Origin: Tanytarsus gracilentus
Lineage: Eukaryota > Arthropoda > Insecta > Diptera > Chironomidae
Direction of reading: 5' to 3'
DNA length: 64,000 nucleotides
NCBI GenBank assembly: GCA_038502055.1
Contig: JAXRKN010000036.1
Coordinates: 620,001-684,000, forward strand
Every line of letters starts with the position of its first letter. Within the stretch, counting starts at the first letter, position 1. Under the pieces are notes generated by a model that was given only the letters and a program-made list of their open reading frames with translations, searched no databases and was not told the origin of the DNA. The position numbers and the translations under genes were made by a program. Positions 23,801-33,419 of the stretch are shown piece by piece.

Positions 23801-25628
23801 GCCGTTTTTGAATCCCGAAATTAAACATCTACCGCAAATTTATCAAAATCAAATTATCATCACCGATCGATGTCTGGGTAAGGGTGCTTTTGGTGAAGTT
23901 TGGAGTGGAATTGTCAAGCATGACGATGGAACTGAAGAGCTTGTTGCTATTAAGGTAAACTTCTGATACCGTTGACGTAATTTAAATAAAGTATTTTTTG
24001 TTCAATTGTTTTGAAAATACGTTGAGCGAGATTTAAATTTTATTTGTATGAGGATTTTTTGAATTTTAACGGAAATTTGGTATGTCCCCGGGGTAAACTA
24101 GAATTTTCACACAATATAAATATAAGAGAAAAGTTTTATATTTAAAAATTTTAAATTCAATGGTTCGAATCCTAAGATATCAGAAATTTTTCAAAAGCCC
24201 GAATTATTTATTTTTAGACACTTCACAAAGGAGCCAATGACTTGGAGAAGCGCGAGTTTCTGCAGGAAGCGCAACTGATGAGTAATTTCAAACATGATCA
24301 CATTTTACGCTTGATTGGTGTTTGCCTTAATCAAAACGAGTGCTTGCTTTATATTGTAATGGAGCTTATGGAGAATGGCGACTTGTTGAGCTTTTTAAGA
24401 AACAATCGACCAACAATAAATAAGTCGTCGCCATTAAAGCTTGTTGATTTAATATCTTTGTGTGTTGATGTGTCAGCGGGATGTCGTTATTTAGAAGAGA
24501 TGCATTTCGTACACAGAGATATCGCCGCGAGGAATTGTTTGGTTAAAACAACGCCAAGACTGACCGTGAAGCTTGGTGATTTTGGGTGAGACGATTTTAA
24601 AAAAATTTTAAAGCTTTTTTAAAAAATTTTATAATTTAAAGTCTCGCACGTGACATCTATAAAAATGACTATTATCGAAAGGAGGGCGAGGGATTACTTC
24701 CAGTTCGTTGGATGAGTCCCGAATCATTAGTTGACGGTGTCTTTACATCTCAATCAGACATTTGGGCTTTCGGGTGAGATTAAACGATTTAAAATAAATA
24801 AATTAATTAATTATTTGAAATTTTTTAGAGTCTTGATGTGGGAAGTAATGACTTTAGGTCAGCAACCATATCCAGCAAGAACAAATATTGAAGTTCTTCA
24901 TTACGTTCGAGGAGGCGGTCGACTTCCAAGGCCTCACTGTCCCGATGAAATGTAAAAATTAAAATTAAAGCTCAAAAGCTCATTTTAAAAAAATGAAATC
25001 TCTTTTTAGCTTTCAACTCATGACAAAATGTTGGAATCGAATTGACCATCGGCCAACTTTCCGTCATTGCTTGGATGTTCTCACGCAGCTTCACGATAAT
25101 TTTCTCTATCATTATGCCGACGTGGAACTTCCATTTGTGAATGAAACTTCCTGTAAATATGCTTCCAGTGACGATTCGTCGATCATGAACGAGAAGGTTA
25201 ATGCGACGAGTGAAACTTCCTCGGAAAATTTTCAACCAATTTCAATTCCAAAGTATCTCGAATTAGCATATGATGAGAATGACGGGAGAAATGTTGACAA
25301 TAACATGTGCGAAGCGCCTCCAATAAATTACACCGATGAAACGCAAGTGAAAGACGATGGCTATGAAATACCCATAAATTTTGATACAGAATTAGATATT
25401 AATGCCAATAATGAGCTAAATTGCAATCTCTCTAAGTCAAGAACCCTCTCGAATTCATCTACAATTAGCAATAAGAGCGATCCTAATTACGATCATCAAC
25501 TAACAAATCCCATTTTATCACCGCCACAGCATCAGTTAACGATAGAAAACTGTAAAAGATCATCATTAATTCTAGAGCGAGACAAGATTTATCCGCAAAA
25601 GAAAATTCTAGCGAGTGGATGGGTCTAG
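11825..25628 (+). CDS. sev: Sevenless / ROS1-type receptor tyrosine kinase
   Basis: There are thirteen coding exons: 11825-12028, 16855-16914, 16970-17332, 17471-17704, 18106-18250, 18309-18394, 18450-18826, 19037-23607, 23662-23954, 24218-24585, 24642-24773, 24829-24951 and 25010-25628, about 2524 residues (Drosophila Sev is about 2550). The N-terminal hydrophobic stretch (residues 20-38) is set back like a signal anchor. Then come a Cys-rich head, fibronectin type III domains and YWTD-type propellers (DWLNKHLYIL, DPYNGYLFWV, DWISRRLFWS near 818, DWIERVLYWS near 1292). A furin-like RHKR lies near 1890 and a membrane helix near 1990-2013. The kinase has GKGAFGEV (2086), the VAIK lysine 2111, HRDIAARN (2210), DFG (2232), the ROS/Sev loop DIYKNDYYRKEGEG and WMSPESL. 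In flies the receptor binds Boss and specifies the R7 photoreceptor through Ras. Weakest join: the GTTCAT donor at 17705. Confidence 0.95.
12029..16854 (+). other. Sevenless intron 1 (4.8 kb)
   Basis: This intron runs from the GTTAGG donor to the CTACGCAG acceptor and keeps phase 0 (CYDQ-CGIGC). The content is AT-rich, with a CT microsatellite near 13307-13322 and poly-A/T runs. Short reading frames on both strands show no protein-like composition or family motif. It is the likely place for sevenless enhancers, as large first introns often carry them, but no specific site was recognised. Confidence 0.7.
13307..13322. repeat. CT dinucleotide microsatellite
   Basis: This is a pure CT run of about eight units within sevenless intron 1, preceded by imperfect CTCT-rich sequence. 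Confidence 0.8.
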
Positions 25629-25883
25629 GAAATATTTGACTGAGTACAAAAAAAAATTGGAAGCTAATTTAAATAATGCGCGATGCTTTAAAATTCAAGG
25701 AAATATGTAAGATAAAAAAAAGTTCAATGATTCTGGAGGAATTTTGAATTTTAGGCGTCGCGTAAATCGAATCTCATTAAAAAATTTTCTTTTAAATTTT
25801 GCAGCTTTTTTCTACCTCTGTAAAATTCATTCCTAACTTTTTTGCTTATACAATCTTCTTCATTTATATTAACTGAGGTTGTA

Positions 25884-25925
25884 AATAAAATGCTATCGAT
25901 TAAGACTTGATTAAGATGCAATAAA
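25884..25925 (+). terminator. Candidate polyadenylation signals of sevenless
   Basis: Two AATAAA hexamers (25884-25889 and 25920-25925) lie 256 and 292 bases after the sevenless stop codon. They are just short of the SNIP1 stop on the other strand, so the two convergent 3' UTRs abut or overlap. Confidence 0.5.
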
Positions 25926-25994
25926 ATAATTTAAGCTTAATTTAAACTTTCTTTATTTTGTCAGAATTTTTTGTTTCAAAATGTATTGTAAAAT

Positions 25995-27037
25995 TTATGC
26001 TTCTTGTTTGACCTCTTGCTTGATTTCAACATCAGACAAGTCATCATCTCCGTCCTCTTCCTCTTTAGACGACTCATGAAGCAAAACATACTCACGCGTG
26101 CTAAATCCAAATTTAATAACGTCTTTTTCGAGCAGTTCCACATATTTTTTGGACTCGATTTTATTGTTGTTCACAAAAGTGCCGTTTGCCGATTCCAGGT
26201 CGATAACATAGGGACGGACTCGCTTTCCAGTTGAGCCATCTTCACGCTCATATGGCACGAGACGAAATTGTAGGGCTGCATGCTGTTTGCTACATGACGG
26301 ATGATCAACTGCAATGTCGCAAATTTTTCTATCGCGACCAATGAGAAAGCCACTCTGTCGATGTATGTAGAGCACTGGCAATTCTTGTTCGCCCTTGAAC
26401 GGATACAATCGCCATCGACGCTTTGGTATTTTTGCTTCGGGAGGCTCTGCATATTTAATAACAATTCCATTGACCTTGTTGGATTCCTCCGTTAACTTTC
26501 CAGATAGCGCAAAATTTGGCTTTTCCTTTTCTTGTGGCTCATCATCATCGTTTGAACCTTCCTTTTTAACATCACGTCTTCCCCATTGAAACTTGCTTTC
26601 GTCCTCATCCTCATCACGTCTTCGACGACCTCTAAAGCCACCGCGATCTCTTGAAGACCCACGTCTTTCTCTCGGTCTTTCGTTGTCTCTATCACGTCTT
26701 CTATCAAAATCTCTATCCCTCCTATTGTCGCGTCTCTCTGGTGAATATCTTTTTCTTTCGACTCTTCTATCGTCATCCCGTCGTCTGCTCCTATCGTGAT
26801 AATCATCTTGGGGTCTAAAAGATACAGGAAATTTTCTTGATTTGTAAAATTGAGAAAATTTCTAAAGTTTTACCTTTTCCTCTCGCGACTTTTAGTTCTG
26901 GATCTTTTTTGATCTCTCGAATGTCCTTCCTGAGATTTTGAATGCTTTGTTTTTCTGTTTTTAGAGTCAGAACTGCTACTGCTCGAAGAAGAATCGCTTG
27001 AATCGCCGTGTCTTGATTTTTTCTTATCCTTTGGCAT
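25995..27037 (-). CDS. Snip1: Smad nuclear-interacting protein 1 (SNIP1), FHA domain
   Basis: There are two exons, 27037-26874 and 26814-25995, joined in phase 2 (SRERK-R-PQDDYH), giving 327 residues. The N-terminal half is an RS/RD-rich, Ser- and Arg-loaded region typical of spliceosome-associated proteins. The conserved core begins at KPNFALSGKL and includes NGIVIKYAEPPEAKIPKRRW and RLYPFKGEQ. The FHA domain follows, with IHRQSGFLIGRDRKICDI, CSKQHAALQFR and SANGTFVNN; Arg, Ser, His and Asn-Gly are the phosphothreonine-pocket residues. The tail is acidic and ends in KQEVKQEA, a possible sumoylation-type IKQE. SNIP1 is nuclear, joins the activated spliceosome and microRNA processing, and restrains NF-kB and TGF-beta signalling in vertebrates. 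It converges with sevenless (366 bases between stops). The Bcl-2 gene lies upstream on the same strand. Confidence 0.94.
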
Positions 27038-27297
27038 TTTTAATGATGAATTTCCAACTGCGAGTGACTAATAAGAAGGATTTGTATGATTGACGATTAG
27101 GTGGAGATTTTTAAATTAATTTAAATCGCTTAAAACACGACAAAAATATTAAAATCTTTTATTTTGTTTTCTTAACGATATTTTACAACGAGTTAGCTAC
27201 CCCTCGATGTTTTAGCTTCGTTAAAAAAAAATTCAATAAAAAATGACCGTTACAAAAAAGTTTCATTAAAACTAAAATTAAAAATTATGTCATTTTA

Positions 27298-27314
27298 ACA
27301 CACACACACACACA
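27298..27314. repeat. CA dinucleotide microsatellite
   Basis: This is a short pure CA run between the SNIP1 start and the Bcl-2-family stop. Confidence 0.75.
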
Positions 27315-27350
27315 AGTCTTTGAATTGTATTTTAATTAAATTTTATTTAT

Positions 27351-28406
27351 TTAAAATTTCAGCAGATAACTGTTTATAAAAAAGAACAATAGAATAATAA
27401 TTAGTAAAAAAATACTGCTTGTCACATAGAAAAATTCCACATTTTTGTTTCTATCAACGAGATTATTGTAAAAAGAAATCCACGGCTCTTCAGATAAAAA
27501 TGCTAAAAGCTCTTCCTCTACGACACTTACAAATCCTTCGACAAGCTTTAGGAATAATTAGGATAATTAGAATAATTAGGATAATTAGATAATTAGTTGA
27601 AGTTGTCGCGCAGCGACAACCCTTATCCTAACCTTTGGCAAATGTTCTTCTTGCGAGTTCTTCACGAGCTCAATTGAGAGGGATGCAGTGATGGAGAAAA
27701 GTGAAATAATTTTTCCCCACGTTATGTCGGTTTTAAACAAGAATTTTCCAATAGTTGAAAGCATTATCACAGTTTCTTCAGCATTTTCAATGGCGTTGCC
27801 AGGCGAATTTGATATTTGCCGGGTAATATTTGTATAAACTTTCGTGTGCATTTTTTCCAGCGTCGAGCATGCCTTAATAGAAAAAAAAATATAAAAATAA
27901 TGAATAATTAATTGCGATATCACATTTATAAATTTATGCAAATATAAATCTCAAATTACCTCTTTTATTGCTAGAAAAACTTCTTTTACGTCACCGATGC
28001 CTAACATTGATCGCTGAATTTTTTGCAGCGCAAGCTTCTTCTTTTGCTGATTAAGCATCGAGCGTTTGAGTCTAAAGCGAATGTAAAGAGTGACCAGAAA
28101 CTTTGCTTGCGAGAGGATGCATTCTTTTGATGGCGATTGATTCCAACCCAAGCCCATTGCTGTTGATAGTTTCCGCACTCTCTCGCTGACTCGATCACTG
28201 ACGTTTGTGCTAAGTCTTCGGGTTGTACGTGCACTTGATTCAGCGGTGAGCAGTGTTGATGAGTGCAAATTTACTGGAAAACTAAACTTTCTTCTCATAG
28301 CCGAGGGCCGTTTAGTTGCCTTTTTTATGATTGTGGGTGCATCGCTCGGTGTGAATATGACTTCCGGCTTGCAAATTATAGTCGTAGCTGTGGGAGTTGT
28401 CATCAT
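27351..28406 (-). CDS. Bcl-2 family protein, Bok/Debcl/Buffy-like
   Basis: There are three exons, 28406-27960, 27872-27633 and 27545-27351, all joined in phase 0, giving 293 residues. The N-terminal 90 residues are Ser/Thr/Arg-rich. The Bok-like core follows: SPSKECILSQAKFL (Bok: SPTDKELVAQAKAL), KVYTNITRQI (Bok: SVYRNVARQL), BH1-type ITWGKIISLFSITASLSIE, BH2-type EEPWISFYNNL, and a C-terminal membrane anchor with about 20 hydrophobic residues after NKNVEFFYV. The anchor suggests mitochondrial or ER outer-membrane location. Fly relatives Debcl and Buffy modulate apoptosis and stress responses; I cannot tell which is the orthologue. The BH3 position lacks the usual Gly-Asp (here EACSTLEKM). 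An AATAAA on the minus strand overlaps the stop region. Intron 2 is 87 bases and carries a tandem repeat and a hairpin. Confidence 0.88.
27551..27596. repeat. Short tandem repeat in Bcl-2 gene intron 2
   Basis: About five copies of an 8-10-base unit (ATAATTAG with an optional G or A) fill the middle of the intron, directly before the AAAG acceptor as read on the minus strand. Confidence 0.75.
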
Positions 28407-29209
28407 GTTGAATTTTTTATAAATATGAGCTGAAAATTGATAGTGTTACTTTATATTAAATTGCATTGAGTATTGACGTGCGCGTGATAATAAACAGAAG
28501 CTGCACAGCCAGTTCAATAGATTTATAATTTTTCGAAATGCATCTCGTCACTTTATAAAGTTTTGAGTTTCAATGAAAGTCTTTTGCGGTTTTAAATTTG
28601 TGTGCTAATTTTTAAATTGAGTTTTTAATTAATTGGATCAAAATCAAAAAGCCGTAAAAGTGCTAAATGTCTTAATTTGAAACTCAACATTTTATTTGCA
28701 AATTTAGGAAATTTAATTTACGCAAAAATATTTTTCCATCCTCTACATCCTCTCTTAATTAAATTTCTCGTTATTTTATCCCTTTAAAACCAATTAATGA
28801 TTGTTTCATCGCTTAAAATTCTGGCGGCAATCTGCCGCGCACGAGGAAGCATTTAAGCATTTAATTCTTCTTCAATGAACAAATCATTAATTGATGAATA
28901 CAAAAAAAAATTGAGCGCCACATCATTCGTTCTTGAAGAAGCCGATTTTTTTGAATTTTCATCATCTGACGGGTTTAAATTTGTATCCAACTTTTTTAAC
29001 TAAACGTCCAATTAACAATTAGAGATGCTAAAAAATCGATTTAATTTTTTTCTGCTCATGTTTTAATGATACAGTTGTAAATGAAGTTGGTTTATGTGAG
29101 AGGAGAATTAGGATTATAAAGTTCGGTTTTTAAAATTCTCTCTAATTTGATGACGCAAGTCAGCGTGATCAAAATGAATGTGTGAGTGAGGTATACTCTA
29201 TAAAAAACA

Positions 29210-29284
29210 AGGGCTGAGAACATAGAGGTAGGTGGGCCCGTGAAGGCCCGTCAAGGCCCACAATATATTGATGTTCTCAGCCCT
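29210..29284. repeat. GC-rich nested inverted repeat (hairpin)
   Basis: Perfect 14-base arms AGGGCTGAGAACAT (29210-29223) and ATGTTCTCAGCCCT (29271-29284) enclose a second inverted pair, GTGGGCC (29232-29238) and GGCCCAC (29255-29261). The local GC content is far above the surroundings. An 8-base ATAAAAAA lies just outside each end (29200 and 29287), but in this AT-rich DNA that may be chance. It could be a tiny foldback element or a structured RNA. Confidence 0.7.
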
Positions 29285-31041
29285 GGATAAAAAATAAAGA
29301 TTTTTGCAAGAAGCAAGCAAAAAAAGAAATTTTTGGTAACCGATTATGACTTCATCAATTTAAAAATATTTTGTCATGGTCGGACGTTTAAATGTCAATT
29401 AAGTTTTTTAATTTTTAATTTTTTGGTGTACCACAAATCCACCCAAAAATTAATATATCGTTAATTATATCTTCACTATATATTTTTAAAATTTCTTATT
29501 TTTCAAAATTATTTAATTATTTTTGCTCACATTTTCTACGCATAAAGTGATTCTTCCACAAAAAAAACACTAATTAGTTTGTAAATTAATTAATTATGTC
29601 ATAACTTCTTCTATTAACTACATCGTTGAAAACTCAAACAGCGAACGAGAAAACAAACATGAGAAACTTTTATGCATGCTTTACTCATAAAATATAAATT
29701 AATTTACAAATAACTTCACATAATTATAAAATTATTATTGATTGTAGATAATTGGTATTGTGACGTGAGTTATTTTGTAATTTTTTTTACTAACACGAAG
29801 TGAGTCCACAATTAACATAAAACTTCGGACAGATTCGTGAGTTGTGTCATAAAAAATTTAACATTTGAAACTTTCAAACACTTTCAATTATTCTGAGAAA
29901 ATTATTTTTTGATACCACGCTTCACGAAATTATTAAATGTCTCTCAATCATTTCGCGGCGGTTTGTTGATTTATATGGACATTTGGCGCTAATCGTCATG
30001 CAAATAATGAAAAAAATATTAAAAATTGCACGCGAAAGTGTTTTAAAAAGAGATAAAGTTAGATGATCGATGATGCTCGAAGCGAAAATTATCTTTACTA
30101 AGCTGCAGATAAATTTCATATTCGCTAAAAACTCGAATATTTGACACGCCAAAAATGGTCAACGAGGGTAAAGGTGCTCGCTCGCAAATTTAATTGAATA
30201 ATTTTACTTTTTATGGAATTCTTGTTGTTTTCGAAGTGATAAATTTCACCACGTTTTACATTCAATGGCGAAGCTGATTGGCATTTATAAAAAATTCCAG
30301 CAATGTTCATTGTCGTCTTTTGTTCGACTCTTTCTCCAATTCTTATCACACGCGATTATTAGTAAGCTTTTGCGGAAAGAAAATGCACAATGAGGTGTAA
30401 ACGGAACCACGGCAATGAGTGAGTAAGGTCGCGACTGACCTTGATCAAAAGCTCTACCATCTACATGTGTAATGATTCTGATAAATGGGGTTGTTTCGTA
30501 AATTATGTCATCCTCATTGATGCATTCAAATTAGACATTTTTGATTTTCACGTGACGTAATTTAAGAAATCCTCCGTTCTAGTTTTCAATCATGTTTCTC
30601 TCTCTTGTGTATTCTTTTCTGTCAATTCCGATGATATGCGGCACTGATTTTTTTCTCTCATAAATTGATGAACTAAGGTTCAGATTTTTTAATTTACTAC
30701 GCGATCACTATCAACTTGCCTCAAAAAAAATGCATTGAATTGCGACAAAGTTATTTAATTTAACTTCACTTCATTGCATGTGTCGTAATGTCTTGCTCCA
30801 CATTATTATAACTCTCTTTTTTTTTGTTGAGACATTGAGGGTCACGCATTAACTCATATATTCGAGCTTTATGCACTTTTTTATCTCGCATGATACACAC
30901 ACTTACATTTTTATTGGTGCTCGCGATCTAGAATTTGTCCTTAATGGCTTTATTTAATCACATTTTGTTGCGTATACACATTCGAATTTCTTTTATGGTC
31001 TTAAAACATAATTGCAAAAATTACAATGCAATTATCACCCG

Positions 31042-31057
31042 ATATATATATATATAT
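31042..31057. repeat. TA dinucleotide microsatellite
   Basis: This is a pure AT run in the intergenic region before the zinc-finger gene. Confidence 0.7.
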
Positions 31058-31457
31058 TTTTTATGCGTTCAGACAATAAACAGTTTATTATTGTTAATAA
31101 AATAATAATTTACGAGTCGCGCGCGAACTTCAACCGATCACGTTGAATGGAGATAAGAAAATGAACTGAAACAAATTTCCAGTAATGTTTTCGCAGCTAT
31201 TTCACTACAGTCAGTCGTCATAAAATTGAGTTATTTCTTCAAAATCATTTATTTCTTACATTTTACATTAATTCTTTGAGAAAACGTATTTTTTATGCGA
31301 GAAAAAATTTGCTTTAAATTTATCGTACAAAAATATTTTTCTCATTTGAAAGTTCTTAAGCAATTTTTGAATATTTAAATTTGTGACAAATCACTTTTAT
31401 ACGTATGTATTTTTGATCATTTTTTTTAAACCAAAAAGTTACATGCAATTATTTTGT

Positions 31458-33419
31458 TTAGGCCATGAGGTTCATTTCCTCTTTGGTCGTGGACTCATCG
31501 TCATCTTCGTCTTCTTCCTTCAACATTTCTTCTTCTTCATCGATGTCTATTTCATCATGGTGATCACCCGGTGCTGTTTGTCCATATTTCTGATGAATAT
31601 TGTTGTGACGCTTGAGTGCAAAGCGATCGGAAAATGAACCACCGCAGATGTTACCTAATTATTTTATAATAAAAATTAATAAATTATTAACTTAACAAGA
31701 AGAGAGCTTACATTTGAATGGCTTAATTCCAAGATGAACTTTTTCGTGATTTTTCAAATGGGCAGCTTGAGAAAATGCAGCGTTGCAACGCTCACATTTA
31801 TAGGGCTAAGATGATACAAATTATTAACACCTATTGACTAAATTGTTTAATAAATTAAAACCTTTTCTCCCGTGTGAATTCTTCGATGATTCCAGAGCGT
31901 GGCATGACGAGCAAAACCTTTATCGCAGATCTGACAAACGTATGGTTTCTCTCTGCGAAAATGTCAAAAAAATCAGCAAATAATAATTTAAATGTTAAAT
32001 GAAATCTTACCCGGTATGTGTTCGCTCATGATTTTTCAGATGAGGCTAAAAATAATTGTTTTAATTAACTCGTACAAAAATTTATTAAAAACTTACCGAT
32101 TGACTGAATGTCATGCCGCACAAATTGCATTTATATGGCTTTTCTCTAAATATAGAAAAAAAATAATTTCAATCAGATTGCAATTAATTGGATTAATTCA
32201 CTCTTACCCGCTGTGAATACGCATATGGTTTTTCAAGTAAACAGCTTTAGCAAATACCGAATTGCAAATTTCACACTTGTAATTTTTCTCGCCTGAATGC
32301 AATTTTTTATGTGACCATAGACTTGAATAGCGCGAGAACTTTCCACCACAAATATTGCAGCTAAAAGGCTTATCGTTGAGTGCCTGTGCCGAAAGATTTG
32401 CAGCAGGCGCATGATGCTGTACAGGATGATGATGATGAGCGAGTGGCGGTGGTGATGGCGCATGATTAATGGTTTGAATTTGAACTTGTTGCATCTTTTG
32501 CGGCGAGACACTCGACGAGGATCGCGAATTTGAAATCTTTGTACTTGTAGCTGTATTAGACACTGACGTTGAAGCCATTTCATTGTCATTTTCGCTGCTC
32601 ACAATAACCACGCCAGTTCCATTGCATGTGTTGCACTTTGTGACGGTCGTGACTGTTTTCTTGGATGGTGCCATTTTGATCACATTCGAGTCATTCACTT
32701 CAAATTTGATATCGCCGTCGAGAGGAGAGACAAAGATTTGTGTTTGTCGGGAGGTCTGAGCATTTCTATCGTTCTGTATACAGTTATCACAACGTATAAG
32801 TTTAGGACCTTTACGTTTGCCATGCTTAAGCTGAGCACCACATGTGATACATTTATTCTTATCGGTTGCATTTTGTGACTGTTGAACAATTCCAATAGAG
32901 TCGCTCATATGATGCATTGCGGGTTCGAGAGAGTCTGCACTCACAATTTGTATATGACCTAGATTTTGTCCATCGGAAATGATGTTTTGTGCTTGAATAA
33001 TGTTCGGCTGTTGTTGTGTCACGACAGTAACGGTGTCTGAGTGAGAGTCCTCTTGATTATGTGTCCGCTTGTGTTGATTCAGAAGCGTCAGATGAGGAAA
33101 TATTTGACTGCAAACGTCGCACTTGAAACTGATGTTGGAAATTGTGTTCTAGAAATTAGAAATCAAGTTGTTAAAAAGTACTTTTTTTAGCATCTACTCA
33201 ACCTACAGCACTTATTGGTTTATTTATAACTATCTGGCCATTTTGTGTTCCCGCAATTTGCACTGGATTCACTAATGCGTATGATTGCCCGTAGGTGGTA
33301 TGAAATGGTTGCGCTGCAATGTACTGGATGGTTTTATTTTCATCGCCAATTTGAGCGGGGATCATCTGGATGTTTTTAACATTGTAGCAAAACGTCGGGA
33401 ATTCCTGTTTTGACTCCAT
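31458..33419 (-). CDS. C2H2 zinc-finger transcription factor (seven fingers)
   Basis: There are seven coding exons: 33419-33207, 33148-32208, 32145-32097, 32045-32011, 31952-31862, 31805-31712 and 31654-31458, giving 539 residues. Frame and linkers confirm the joins (for example HSG-EKPYKC, SQS-PHLKNH, THTG-EKPYVC, PFK-CNICGG). One finger stands alone near the N-terminus (CDVCSQIFPHLTLLNQHKRTH). A possible C4 zinc site follows (CITCG with IRCDNC), then a Ser/His/Pro-rich middle and six fingers with TGEKP-type linkers (CNICGGKFSRYSSLWSHKKLH to CNICGGSFSDRFALKRHNNIH). The tail is a strongly acidic run (IDIDEEEEMLKEEDEDDDE). It is presumably a sequence-specific DNA-binding regulator in the nucleus. 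I do not recognise the orthologue. Exons 3 and 4 are only 49 and 35 bases. The start is the first in-frame ATG. Confidence 0.9.

Larger units (their letters stand above)
28407..31457. other. Intergenic, 3 kb
   Basis: This AT-rich stretch lies between the 5' end of the Bcl-2-family gene and the stop of the zinc-finger gene. No supportable reading frame is seen. It contains a GC-rich nested inverted repeat (29210-29284) and a TA microsatellite (31042-31057). Confidence 0.55.

Noticed and set aside
19098..23966. Single long open frame of 1622 codons taken as one exon
   Set aside because: It runs through a 54-base intron (23608-23661) with good splice signals and past the GTAAAC donor after VAIK. 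The kinase needs the spliced form. The first ATG is internal to the gene.
24162..24172. tRNA T-arm-like string GGTTCGAATCC (also at 48572-48582)
   Set aside because: No matching acceptor stem, D-arm or anticodon arm is found around either copy; both lie in AT-rich intron sequence.
26492..26806. Long frames on both strands over the RS-rich part of SNIP1
   Set aside because: Repeated AGA/GAT-type codons give open shadow frames; the real frame continues into the FHA domain.
27551..27596. Possible CRISPR-like or satellite array
   Set aside because: Units are 8-10 bases without spacers and the DNA is eukaryotic; it is a simple tandem repeat.
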